A stretch of 64,000 nt of DNA, taken from NCBI RefSeq assembly GCF_900156315.1, contig NZ_FTNI01000008.1, forward strand, positions 124,001 to 188,000, in the 5' to 3' direction. Positions 9,184-18,835 of the stretch are shown in pieces. Position 1 is the stretch's first letter, and the number at the start of each line of letters is the position of its first letter. The position numbers were made by a program, and so were the translations under genes. Origin of the DNA: Microbispora rosea (GTDB lineage: Bacteria; Actinomycetota; Actinomycetes; Streptosporangiales; Streptosporangiaceae). Under the pieces are notes generated by a model that saw nothing but the letters and a program-made list of their open reading frames with translations, did not search any database and had not been told where the DNA came from.

Positions 9184-9600
9184 ATGCTGACGATCTCACG
9201 CGAGCTGGTCGACAAGATCGTGGCCCATGCCCGGGCCGACCACCCCGACGAGGCGTGCGGTGTCGTGGCCGGGCCCGCCGGGTCCGACCGTCCCGAGCGG
9301 TTCGTCCCCATGGAGAACGCCGAGCGCTCCCCGACGTTCTACCGGTTCGACTCGATGGAGCAGTTCCGCGTGTGGAGGGAGATGGACGACCTCGACGAGG
9401 TGCCCGTCGTGATCTACCACTCCCACACCGCCACCGAGGCGTACCCGTCCCGTACGGACATCAGCTACGCCTCCGAGCCCGACGCCCACTACGTGCTGGT
9501 GTCGACGGCCTCCGAGGAGGAGACGCCCTTCCGGTCCTACCGGATCGTGGACGGCGTCGTGACCGAGGAGGAAGTCAAGATCGTAGAGTCGTACGGTTAA
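9184..9600 (+). CDS. mec: JAMM/MPN+ metalloprotease Mec
   Basis: Zinc isopeptidase that, in M. tuberculosis (Rv1334), releases cysteine from the CysO-cysteine adduct. The 138-residue product has the full JAMM motif: Glu23 (PDEACGVV), His79 and His81 (IYHSHTATE), then Ser89 and Asp92 (YPSRTDI). It starts 10 bases after the DUF2017 stop. Downstream, a small ORF and 120 bp separate it from cysO, unlike a tightly packed operon, so cysO-cysM may have its own control. Confidence 0.92.
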   Translation: MLTISRELVDKIVAHARADHPDEACGVVAGPAGSDRPERFVPMENAERSPTFYRFDSMEQFRVWREMDDLDEVPVVIYHSHTATEAYPSRTDISYASEPDAHYVLVSTASEEETPFRSYRIVDGVVTEEEVKIVESYG

Positions 9601-9609
9601 ACTTGAACC

Positions 9610-9738
9610 ATGGCTAACGATGACGCTCGTCCCGTGTCGTCACCGGCTGTCATTTCGCGCCGGGTACGCCCGGAATCTCCTGTTCAGGCGTTCCTCTTCG
9701 CGCACACGCCGTCTGTCGTCGTCTACGACTGTCGCTGA
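9610..9738 (+). CDS. Candidate leaderless leader peptide (42 aa) upstream of cysO
   Basis: A frame begins MANDDARPVSSPAV at the ATG at 9610 and ends VVVYDCR before TGA. A good -10 hexamer, TAAACT (9598-9603), lies seven bases upstream, the spacing seen for leaderless actinobacterial transcripts; there is no Shine-Dalgarno. The penultimate codon is TGT (Cys). Because the next genes make cysteine, a Cys-codon leader controlling cysO-cysM is an attractive reading, but a single Cys codon is weak evidence. It could also be a small protein or a chance frame. Confidence 0.4.
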   Translation: MANDDARPVSSPAVISRRVRPESPVQAFLFAHTPSVVVYDCR

Positions 9739-9858
9739 ACCCGGCCGCCCGCTCGGCGCCGGGGAGGAAGACCGCTGGAATCGCCGTCCGCCTGGCCCTG
9801 TTCATAGCAGGTGGACGCTCATCATAAGACGACCACTGATCAAGGAGATTGAGCCGAC

Positions 9859-10137
9859 ATGGCCATCGAGGTCCGCATTCCTACCATCCTCCGCAGCTAC
9901 ACCGATGGCGCCAAGGCGGTCAACGCCAAGGGATCGACCCTCGAAGAGCTGATCGGCGACCTGGAGTCGCGCCACCCGGGCCTGAAGGACCGGCTGATGG
10001 ACGACTCCGGGCTGCGCCGCTTCGTCAACGTCTACCTCAACGACGAGGACGTACGCTTCCTCGGCGGGCTCGGCACCCCCGTCGCCGACGGCGACACCGT
10101 GACCGTGCTCCCGGCCGTCGCGGGCGGAGCGCGCTAG
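9859..10137 (+). CDS. cysO: Sulfur-carrier protein CysO (MoaD/ThiS fold)
   Basis: A 92-residue ubiquitin-like carrier whose C-terminal glycine is thiocarboxylated and gives sulfur to CysM. The sequence (MAIEVRIPTILRSYTDGAKAV, then FVNVYLNDEDVRFLGGL, then TVTVLPAVAGG) closely resembles M. tuberculosis CysO. Unlike that protein, which ends at the diglycine, the frame here continues with Ala-Arg before TAG. Those two residues would have to be removed before activation, as described for JAMM processing of QbsE in quinolobactin synthesis; Mec is the obvious candidate protease. The ribosome site AAGGAG is 12 bases from the ATG. cysM begins immediately after the stop. Confidence 0.93.
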   Translation: MAIEVRIPTILRSYTDGAKAVNAKGSTLEELIGDLESRHPGLKDRLMDDSGLRRFVNVYLNDEDVRFLGGLGTPVADGDTVTVLPAVAGGAR

Positions 10138-11085
<948 letters not shown>

Positions 11086-11102
11086 CCACCGCCGAAGGCT
11101 GA

Positions 11103-11164
11103 CCGGCTCATCCCGCCCGCTCCGGCGGGTGGGCCGGAGACCCGGTTCGGGTGGGATGAGCCGG
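11103..11164. terminator. Terminator between cysM and the DUF3352 gene
   Basis: Perfect 12-bp arms CCGGCTCATCCC (11103-11114) and GGGATGAGCCGG (11153-11164) enclose further GC-rich pairing. It can serve both converging genes. Confidence 0.75.
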
Positions 11165-11188
11165 AGTATGGGGTTTTGGGTGGTGTCC

Positions 11189-12820
11189 CTAGTCGAACAC
11201 GACCCGGAGGGTGAAGGTCGAGCCGTCCTCGCCGTGGGTGCCGCTCAGGCCGACCGCCCGCAGTTGCTCGACGTCGGCGCGCTCCTGGCCCTTCAGTCCG
11301 TCCAGGTAGAGCTTCTCCAGCCGGTCGAGGTCGGCGTACACGGCGTAGGTGGCGTTCGCGGCGTCAGGGACAGCCAGGCGGAAGGTCTCGCTCTCACCAA
11401 GAGAGCCGCCGCCGTTGAGCGCGTCGGCGTACTCCTGGGTGCTCGCGATCACGAACCGCCCGTCGCCCTCGGCGGTGGCGATGTCGGCGGACCTCTCCAT
11501 GCCGTTCAGATGACCCTTGAGCCGGTCCACCACGTCGCGCGCCTTGGCGGTGTCCGTGGTGAGCACGGCGCCGACCCGGGGCAGCGCGCCGTCCAGGTCC
11601 TGCTCGTCCAGGGCGAGCGTGAGGGTGCGGCCGAGCAGCGTCGCGAGGTCGTCCGGCAGGGACAGACCGTACTGCGTCCGCGCCTCGTCGAGGACCTGCC
11701 GGACCATCGCGCCGCCCGAGCCGCTCGCCGCGCTCTCGACGGACGGCCACTGCTCGCGCAGCAGATCGCCCAGGCCGGAGACCGAGGCCGCCGCGACCGT
11801 GGAGGCGGGCAGCTCACCGATCCTCACCGGCTCCGGCCGGCCCTGAGTGGCCGTCCCGCCGCGGGTGATCCCGGCCAGCTCGGCGTAGTCCCCGGAGAAC
11901 CGGAGCGCGCCGGCGAACCGCATGCCCCGGATCTGCTGCAGCACGGGCGTCGCGGCGACCTCGCTCCAGCCGGCGTCGGCGACCTTCTCCACGTCCATCC
12001 AGAACGACAGCACGCCCGGCTCGCCCAGCGCGTCGAGGTCGGCGGCGAAGCGCGGCTCGCCGGACAGCGGCGCCGCCTTGACGTACTCGTCGGCCAGCTT
12101 CTGGCTCGTGGCGATGACGGCGTACCCGTCGCGGAACGCCAGGCCGCCCTTGCCGTCGCCGAGGCCCATCTTTGCGATGCCGGTCCGGGCCGCCGCCTCG
12201 TCCTTCACCTGTACGGCGAGCGCCCCGACGGGGTCGCCGCCGCCGTCCGCGGGGAGCACGGCGAGGCCGGCGCGGTCGCCGAGCCAGGGTTCGACGTCCC
12301 TGGCGTAGTCGACCTTGGAAAGGCCGGGCTCGTCTTGCTGCAGCGCAGTGACGAGGGCCTTGCGGGGGTCGTCCCCGCCGAAGGCGTCGCGGGTGGCGGA
12401 GAACTTGCGGGCGATTCCGAACAAGGCGAGCTTCTGCCCGGCCGACGGGTCGAGGTCGAGCCGTACGTAGGCCATCGCGTTCGCGGGCAGCACGTCCTGG
12501 GGTTGCGTGCCGCCGCCGCTGAGCTTCGAAGCGGCCCACACGCCGCCGCCGCCGACCACCCCGACGAGCACGGCGGCCACCAGCGCGAGGATCCAGCCGC
12601 GCCCGAGCCGGCCCCGGCCGGGAGGCGGCGCGGGCGAGCCGGGCACAGTGGCGAAGCCGATCTCCTCCGGGTCCGTCCAGGACGGCAGCCGCACGGTGGG
12701 CGACTCGTTCGCGGCGGCGCGGGGAACGCGATAGGCGACGGTGCGGTCGAGGTCGGGTTCGTCGCCCGGCCGCCACGGGTTCGGCGGGTTCGGGGAGGCA
12801 TGGGGGGACATGGGGCTCAC
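11189..12820 (-). CDS. DUF3352 domain membrane-anchored protein
   Basis: A 543-residue protein. Residues 1-72 are Pro-rich and cytoplasmic, one helix follows (ILALVAAVLVGVVGGGGVWAA, about 76-97), and the rest is a large outer domain matching the DUF3352 type, with a DVLPANAMAYVRLDLDPSAGQK start. The outer part contains two related halves, each with segments like FVIASTQEYADALNGG and YAVIATSQKLADEYVK. The ATG at 12820 or the one at 12811 could be used; the ribosome site (GAGTGAG) is weak. It sits where M. tuberculosis has the rhomboid gene Rv1337, on the opposite strand. Function unknown. Confidence 0.8.
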   Translation of the reverse strand: MSPMSPHASPNPPNPWRPGDEPDLDRTVAYRVPRAAANESPTVRLPSWTDPEEIGFATVPGSPAPPPGRGRLGRGWILALVAAVLVGVVGGGGVWAASKLSGGGTQPQDVLPANAMAYVRLDLDPSAGQKLALFGIARKFSATRDAFGGDDPRKALVTALQQDEPGLSKVDYARDVEPWLGDRAGLAVLPADGGGDPVGALAVQVKDEAAARTGIAKMGLGDGKGGLAFRDGYAVIATSQKLADEYVKAAPLSGEPRFAADLDALGEPGVLSFWMDVEKVADAGWSEVAATPVLQQIRGMRFAGALRFSGDYAELAGITRGGTATQGRPEPVRIGELPASTVAAASVSGLGDLLREQWPSVESAASGSGGAMVRQVLDEARTQYGLSLPDDLATLLGRTLTLALDEQDLDGALPRVGAVLTTDTAKARDVVDRLKGHLNGMERSADIATAEGDGRFVIASTQEYADALNGGGSLGESETFRLAVPDAANATYAVYADLDRLEKLYLDGLKGQERADVEQLRAVGLSGTHGEDGSTFTLRVVFD

Positions 12821-13048
12821 TCACAGGCGTCGTCGTCAGATACGCCGTGAAGGTAGGCGCGGCCGGTAGCGGCGCGCTTGCAGCCCGCTTGACGGCGGAC
12901 TCGGCACTGCCGGCCCTGCGAGCCCGCCCGCCCAAGCCCGCCATGTACGCCTGCCCTGGGAGCCGGGCGTGAGCCCGCCGAGCGATTTGCGGGAGTGCCA
13001 CGCTAGAGTAATCAGCAGAACAATATTCGGTAGAGCGGCGAGGGGCGC

Positions 13049-13843
13049 ATGACCAAGTTCGACGAGGCGACGCAGGCCATCCGGGTCGACGACACCACCT
13101 ACGACGTGTGTCTCGACGACGGATACTCCATCGGAGGGCCCCTCAACGGCGGCTACCTCATGGCCACGATGCTGCGCGCCGTGGTGGACGCCTCGCCGCA
13201 CGCGCACCCCATCTCGACGAGCGCCCAGTTTCTGCGTGTGGCCCGGCCCGGCCCGGCCAGGGTGCTGCTGGAGCAGCTCAAGACGGGCCGTACAGCGGCG
13301 ATGACCCGGGCGCGGCTCGTCCAGGACGGCGAGTCGTTCATCGAGGTGCTCGTCACGACCGCCACGCTGAACGGGGAGGCGGCCCCGGACTGGGCGGACG
13401 GCCCGTCCGCCGTCATGCCGGACCTCGCCGACTGCGTGCGCCTGCCGCAGCCCAAGCCCCAGTCGAACATGAACTTCAGCGCCCAGATGGAGCTCGTCTT
13501 CGACCCGCCCACGATCGGCTGGCTCACCGGCGCGCCGACCGGACGGCCCGAGTCGCGGGCGTATTTCCGGCTGGCCGAACCGCAGGACCCCGACCCGTAC
13601 GTGCTGGCGCTGGCGGTGGACGCGCTGCCGCCGGTCGTGTTCTCGGCGGGGGCGCGGGGATGGGCCCCGACGGTGGAGCTGACCTGGCACCTGCGGGCCC
13701 TGCCCGCGCCGGGGTGGCTGACCCTGATCGGCGGCGGACGCCTGATCAGCGACGGCTGGTTCGACGAGGAGGTCGAGGTGTGGGACTCGGCGGGCCGGCT
13801 GGTCGCCCAGTCCCGTCAGATCGCCCGTCTGGGCCGAGGCTAG
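13049..13843 (+). CDS. Acyl-CoA thioesterase family (TesB-like double hotdog) protein
   Basis: A 264-residue protein with two hotdog-like halves. The N-terminal half holds GGPLNGGYLMATMLRAV, the helix-start pattern of the thioesterase-like superfamily. The C-terminal half contains PPVVFSAGARGWAPTVELTW and SDGWFDEEVEVWDSAGRLVA, where the late Asp and the VWD...GRLVA segment are typical. Likely substrates are acyl-CoA thioesters; chain length cannot be read from sequence. GAGGGGCGC precedes the ATG. It is a single gene placed between the DUF3352 gene and murI. Confidence 0.8.
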   Translation: MTKFDEATQAIRVDDTTYDVCLDDGYSIGGPLNGGYLMATMLRAVVDASPHAHPISTSAQFLRVARPGPARVLLEQLKTGRTAAMTRARLVQDGESFIEVLVTTATLNGEAAPDWADGPSAVMPDLADCVRLPQPKPQSNMNFSAQMELVFDPPTIGWLTGAPTGRPESRAYFRLAEPQDPDPYVLALAVDALPPVVFSAGARGWAPTVELTWHLRALPAPGWLTLIGGGRLISDGWFDEEVEVWDSAGRLVAQSRQIARLGRG

Positions 13844-13925
13844 ATCGCGCCTCCCCGCCGTCCGGCACGCGATGTGAGCATTCTTACCGTCGGCGGCGGG
13901 GATCAGTCCCCTAACCTTGGGAAGC

Positions 13926-14762
13926 GTGCCGGAGGACAACACCAGGGCGATCGGGATCTTTGACAGCGGGGTGGGCGGCCTGACCGTCGCCCGGGCGATC
14001 ATCGACCAGCTGCCCCACGAATCGATCTTCTACGTGGCCGACACGGCCCACCAGCCGTACGGGCCCAAGAGGATCGCCGAGCTCCGCGCATACGCGCTGG
14101 AGGTCATGGACCACCTGGTGGAGCACGACGTGAAGATGCTGGTCATCGCGTGCAACAGCGCGAGCTCGGCCGTGCTCAGGGACGCCAGGGAGCGCTACGA
14201 CGTCCCGGTCGTCGAGGTGATCCAGCCCGCCACCCGCCGGGCCGTGCGGGCCACGAGGAACGGCAGGGTCGGCGTGATCGCCACCCGGGCCACCATCGAG
14301 TCGATGGCCTACCACGACGCCTTCGCCGCCGCCCTCGACGTCGAGCTGGTCGCGGTGGCCGCACCCCTGCTCGTGGAGTTCGTCGAACGGGGCGAGACGA
14401 TGAGCGAGGATCTGATCGAGGTGGTCAGGGGCTACCTCAAGCCGATCCAGGACGCGGGGTGCGACACGCTCATCCTCGGCTGCACCCACTATCCGCTGCT
14501 CACCGGCGCCCTGTCGTACGTCGCCGGGGACGGGGTCACGCTGGTGTCCAGCGCCGACGAGACGGCCAAGGACGTCTACCGCATCCTGCACGACCGCGGG
14601 CTGTCCAACGGCGCGGGCGAGCCGCGGCACCGCTTCCGAGCGACCGGCGACACCGAGCTGTTCGAACGGCTCGGGCAGCGCTTCCTCGGTCCAGAGCTCC
14701 AGTCGGTGGAGCGGACCGCCTCCGGCATCGGCGACGTGAGCGGCGTAGGGAGTTCGCGATGA
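13926..14762 (+). CDS. murI: Glutamate racemase MurI
   Basis: Makes D-glutamate for peptidoglycan. The 278-residue product starts [20 protein letters not shown] and has both catalytic cysteines, Cys76 (IACNSAS) and Cys186 (LGCTHYP). I chose the GTG at 13926 because a TAACCT -10 hexamer (13912-13917) sits eight bases upstream and no ribosome site exists, the pattern of a leaderless transcript; a TTG at 13917 would lie on the hexamer. It overlaps the next gene by four bases. Confidence 0.93.
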   Translation: MPEDNTRAIGIFDSGVGGLTVARAIIDQLPHESIFYVADTAHQPYGPKRIAELRAYALEVMDHLVEHDVKMLVIACNSASSAVLRDARERYDVPVVEVIQPATRRAVRATRNGRVGVIATRATIESMAYHDAFAAALDVELVAVAAPLLVEFVERGETMSEDLIEVVRGYLKPIQDAGCDTLILGCTHYPLLTGALSYVAGDGVTLVSSADETAKDVYRILHDRGLSNGAGEPRHRFRATGDTELFERLGQRFLGPELQSVERTASGIGDVSGVGSSR

Positions 14763-15511
14763 AGTTGACGATCATCGGGTGTTCGGGCAGCTTCCCCGGC
14801 CCCGACAGCCCGTCCTCCTGCTACCTGATCGAGGCGGAGGGCTTCCGCCTGTTGCTCGACTTCGGCAACGGCTCCCTGGGCGCGCTGCAGCGGCACGCCG
14901 GGCTCTACGACGTCGACGCCATCCTCCTGTCGCACCTGCACGCCGATCACTGCCTCGACCTGTGCGCCTACCACGTCGTGCGCACCTACACCCCGGACGG
15001 CCCGCTGCCGAAGGTGCCCGTGCACGCCCCCGCCGGCGCCTCCAAGCGGCTCAACGCGGCGTACGCGATGCCGGACGAGCCCGTGCTGGAGAACTCCTTC
15101 GACTTCGTACGGCTGTCGCCCGGCACCCGGCACGTCGGTCCGTTCGAGGTGGCGGCCGCCGCGATGAACCACCCGGTGGAGACCTACGGCTTCCGCGTCA
15201 CCCACCAGGGCCGCTCCGTCGCCTACTCGGCGGACACCGGCGAGTCGGCCGAGCTGGTCAAGCTGGCCCACGAGGCCGACGTGCTGCTGTGCGAGGCGTC
15301 CTTCCTCGACGAGCCGGGCCTGACCCCCGGCCTGCACCTGAGCGGCAGGCAGGCGGCCGAGCACGCCTCCCGCGCCGAGGCGGGCGCGCTCGTCCTCACC
15401 CACCTCGTCCCGTGGTACGACAAGTCCCGCATCCTGGAGGACGCCTCGCGCGGCGGCTTCGCCGGCCCGATGGAGTTGGCGCGGAGCGGGGCGGTGTATG
15501 ACCTAGGGTGA
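14759..15511 (+). CDS. MBL-fold metallohydrolase (Rv1339-like phosphodiesterase)
   Basis: A 250-residue metallo-beta-lactamase-fold enzyme with the motif [10 protein letters not shown] (His59, His61, Asp63, His64) and later metal ligands in [16 protein letters not shown] and LTHLVPWY. The M. tuberculosis neighbour in the same position, Rv1339, has been reported as a cyclic-AMP phosphodiesterase, so a cyclic-nucleotide or RNase Z-like role is plausible. Which substrate applies here cannot be told from sequence. The ATG overlaps the murI stop (ATGA) and the stop overlaps an alternative rph start, so murI, this gene and rph are translated as a unit. Confidence 0.88.
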   Translation: MKLTIIGCSGSFPGPDSPSSCYLIEAEGFRLLLDFGNGSLGALQRHAGLYDVDAILLSHLHADHCLDLCAYHVVRTYTPDGPLPKVPVHAPAGASKRLNAAYAMPDEPVLENSFDFVRLSPGTRHVGPFEVAAAAMNHPVETYGFRVTHQGRSVAYSADTGESAELVKLAHEADVLLCEASFLDEPGLTPGLHLSGRQAAEHASRAEAGALVLTHLVPWYDKSRILEDASRGGFAGPMELARSGAVYDLG

Positions 15512-15516
15512 CCCGT

Positions 15517-16233
<717 letters not shown>

Positions 16234-16252
16234 TCCACGGGAGAACGACAAG

Positions 16253-16855
16253 ATGAACAAGGTGGTCCTGGCCACTCGGAACGCCGGGAAGATCGTAGAA
16301 CTGCGCCGGATCCTCGCCGACGCCGGTGTGCCGGTCGAACTCGTCGGCCTTGAGGCGTTCCCGCACATCGGCGACGTGGCCGAGACCGGGCTCACGTTCG
16401 CGGAGAACGCGCTGCTCAAGGCACACGCGGTCGCCTCGCAGAGCGGACTGCCCGCCATCGCCGACGACTCCGGCCTGTGCGTCGAGGCGCTGAACGGCAT
16501 GCCCGGCATCTTCTCCGCCCGCTGGTCGGGCCGCCACGGCGACGACGACGCCAACCTCGACCTGCTGCTCGCGCAGATCGCCGACGTGCCGGACGGCCGC
16601 CGCCAGGCCCACTTCGCCTGCACGGCCGCGCTCGCGCTGCCGACGGGCGAGGAGCACGTGGTGGAGGGGGCCGTGCACGGCCACCTCATCCGCGAGCGGC
16701 GCGGCACGGGCGGCTTCGGCTACGACCCGATCTTCGTGCCGGACGGCGACACCCGCACGACGTCGGAGATGTCGGCCGAGGAGAAGAACGCGATCAGCCA
16801 CCGGGGCAAGGCATTCCGGGCCATCGCCCCGGTGATCGCCCAGGTCGTCTCGTAA
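16253..16855 (+). CDS. rdgB: dITP/XTP pyrophosphatase RdgB (HAM1)
   Basis: Cleanses the nucleotide pool by hydrolysing non-canonical purine triphosphates (dITP, XTP) to monophosphates. The 200-residue protein has the family's N-terminal VVLATRNAGKIVELRRIL, the central IADDSGLCVEALNGMPGIFSA and the C-terminal GFGYDPIFVPDGD and AISHRGKA segments. GGGAG lies about 12 bases before the ATG. It is the last gene of the murI-MBL-rph-rdgB unit. Confidence 0.94.
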   Translation: MNKVVLATRNAGKIVELRRILADAGVPVELVGLEAFPHIGDVAETGLTFAENALLKAHAVASQSGLPAIADDSGLCVEALNGMPGIFSARWSGRHGDDDANLDLLLAQIADVPDGRRQAHFACTAALALPTGEEHVVEGAVHGHLIRERRGTGGFGYDPIFVPDGDTRTTSEMSAEEKNAISHRGKAFRAIAPVIAQVVS

Positions 16856-16913
16856 CGCCTCTCGTAATACCGCCGTAAGACCTCGGCGGGCGGACGGGCG
16901 TAGCGTTCGGAAC

Positions 16914-18716
16914 GTGAACGCAGCAGGCACCCGCATGCCCGCCTGGGCGGCCGCGCTGACCGGTCTCGTCGCCGGCGCGGTGGCGCTCGGGGTGGCCCAG
17001 ATCGTCGCCGGTCTGATCGATCCCGGCGCCGCGCCGGTCGTCGCCGTGGGCGGCACGATGGTCGACGCCACGCCCGCCGGTCTCAAGGAATGGGCGATCC
17101 GCACCTTCGGCTCCAACGACAAGCCGGTCCTGCTCGGCGGCATCGTCGTCGTGCTCGCCCTCGTCGCCGCCGGTCTCGGCCTGCTGGCCCGCCGCCGGAG
17201 GGCGTACGGCACGCTGGGCCTGGCCGTGTTCGGCCTCGTCGGCGCCGCCGCGGCGCTGTCCCGGCCGGACGCCGGGGTGGCGCACGTCCTGCCCTCGCTC
17301 GTGGGCGCCGCGGCCGGCGCGTGGACGCTGTCGCGCCTGACGCGCCGCGCGATGAGCAGCGGCGAGGAGGACTACGTCGCCGCCAGCCGGGCCGCCGACC
17401 ACGCCGCGGCCGGCAGGGTCCTGGCGGTGCCCGCGCCGGCAGAGCGCACAACGGCAGCGCGCGCGAGGGCAGAGCGCGCGGGGGCAGAGCGCGCGAGGGT
17501 CGCAGGCGTGGGGGAGGAGAGCGGCGCGGCGGAGTCCGGTCTCGCCGCGCCCGCCGCCCCGCCGCCCAGCCCGTCGCCCGTGATGCCGGCCGTCATGCGG
17601 GCGGGAGCGGGGCCGGGCGCGGGACCGGACTCCGGTCCGTACGTCTTCGACCGGCGCAGGCTCCTGACCGGAGCGGCGGCGGGGGTCGCGGTGGCGGGCG
17701 TCGCCGGTTTCGGCGGATGGCTGCTGAAGGGCTCCAAGGACGCCGAACTGGCCCGGCGCGGCGTGGCGAGGATGCTGCCGCGCGCGGGCCGCCCGGCCGC
17801 GCCGATCCCCGCCGGGGCGGACCTGCGGATTCCCGGCCTCTCGCCGTTCGTCACGCCCAACGCGGAGTTCTACCGCGTGGACACCGCACTCGTCGTGCCG
17901 TCGGTTGACCCGGCCCGGTGGACGTTGAAGATCCACGGGCTGGTGGACAGGCCGGTCGAGCTGACCTTCGCCGACCTGCTGAAGCGCCCTCTCATGGAAG
18001 CGGACGTCACCCTGACCTGCGTGTCCAACGAGGTCGGCGGGCCGTACATCGGCAACGCCCGCTGGCTCGGCGCCCGGCTCGCCGACGTGCTGCGCGAGGC
18101 CGGGATCCGCCGCGAGGCCGACATGCTGCTCAGCGTCTCCCAGGACGGCTGGACCTGCGGCACACCGGTCGACGTAGTCATGGACGGCCGCGACGCACTG
18201 CTCGCCGTCGCGATGAACGGTGAGGTGCTCCCGGAGGCCCACGGCTTCCCGGTCCGCCAGGTCGTGCCCGGACTGTACGGATACGTGTCGGCGACGAAGT
18301 GGGTCACCGAGATCAGGGCCACCCGGTTCGACCGGGACGAGGGCTACTGGACGCCGCGCGGCTGGGCTCCCCGGGGCCCGATCAAGACCCAGTCCAGGAT
18401 CGACCTGCCCCATGACGGGGACGAGGTCACGGCGGGCCGTACGACCGCTGCGGGCGTCGCCTGGGCCCAGCACCGCGGCGTCGACGCGGTGGAGGTGCGG
18501 GTGGACGGCGGAGCGTGGCGGCAGGCGCGGCTCGCCGACACCCCGGGACTCGACACGTGGCGGCAGTGGTCGCTCGACCTCGACCTGACGCCGGGCCGGC
18601 ACACGATCTCCGTGCGGGCCACCGACGCCACCGGCTACACCCAGACTTCGGACGAGGCGCCGCCCGCCCCCGACGGCGCCACCGGCTTCCACACGATCGC
18701 CGTGACGGCCCGCTGA
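16914..18716 (+). CDS. Membrane-fused molybdopterin-dependent oxidoreductase (sulfite oxidase/YedY type)
   Basis: A 600-residue fusion. Residues 1-140 hold about four membrane helices. A 95-residue Ala/Arg/Pro linker with repeats (ARAERAGAERARVA) follows. At about 242 a twin-arginine-like patch (DRRRLLTGAAAG) precedes another hydrophobic segment. The oxidoreductase domain covers about 310-500, with the molybdenum cysteine in LTCVSNEVGGPYIGNARW and the segment GFPVRQVVPGLYGY. A C-terminal Mo-co dimerisation-like domain ends the protein. The enzyme domain should lie outside the membrane. Such proteins are widespread in actinomycetes; the substrate is unknown. The start GTG at 16914 gives the first helix and no clear ribosome site. 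Confidence 0.85.
   Translation: MNAAGTRMPAWAAALTGLVAGAVALGVAQIVAGLIDPGAAPVVAVGGTMVDATPAGLKEWAIRTFGSNDKPVLLGGIVVVLALVAAGLGLLARRRRAYGTLGLAVFGLVGAAAALSRPDAGVAHVLPSLVGAAAGAWTLSRLTRRAMSSGEEDYVAASRAADHAAAGRVLAVPAPAERTTAARARAERAGAERARVAGVGEESGAAESGLAAPAAPPPSPSPVMPAVMRAGAGPGAGPDSGPYVFDRRRLLTGAAAGVAVAGVAGFGGWLLKGSKDAELARRGVARMLPRAGRPAAPIPAGADLRIPGLSPFVTPNAEFYRVDTALVVPSVDPARWTLKIHGLVDRPVELTFADLLKRPLMEADVTLTCVSNEVGGPYIGNARWLGARLADVLREAGIRREADMLLSVSQDGWTCGTPVDVVMDGRDALLAVAMNGEVLPEAHGFPVRQVVPGLYGYVSATKWVTEIRATRFDRDEGYWTPRGWAPRGPIKTQSRIDLPHDGDEVTAGRTTAAGVAWAQHRGVDAVEVRVDGGAWRQARLADTPGLDTWRQWSLDLDLTPGRHTISVRATDATGYTQTSDEAPPAPDGATGFHTIAVTAR
17461..17499 (+). repeat. 15-bp tandem repeat in the linker of the molybdopterin protein
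   Basis: GCGCGAGGGCAGAGC is followed by GCGCGGGGGCAGAGC and a partial third copy, encoding the five-residue ERAGA/ERARV linker repeat. Confidence 0.6.
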
Positions 18717-18835
18717 CCGTCCCCGCGTGGTCTCCGGTGCAGAGCCGGGTCTGAAGTTGGGAAAACCCGCCGTGCCCCGGACGGCCCGCCTCTACCATCG
18801 GCACGCTGATGTGCGCGAGGAGGGGGGCCAAGCGC

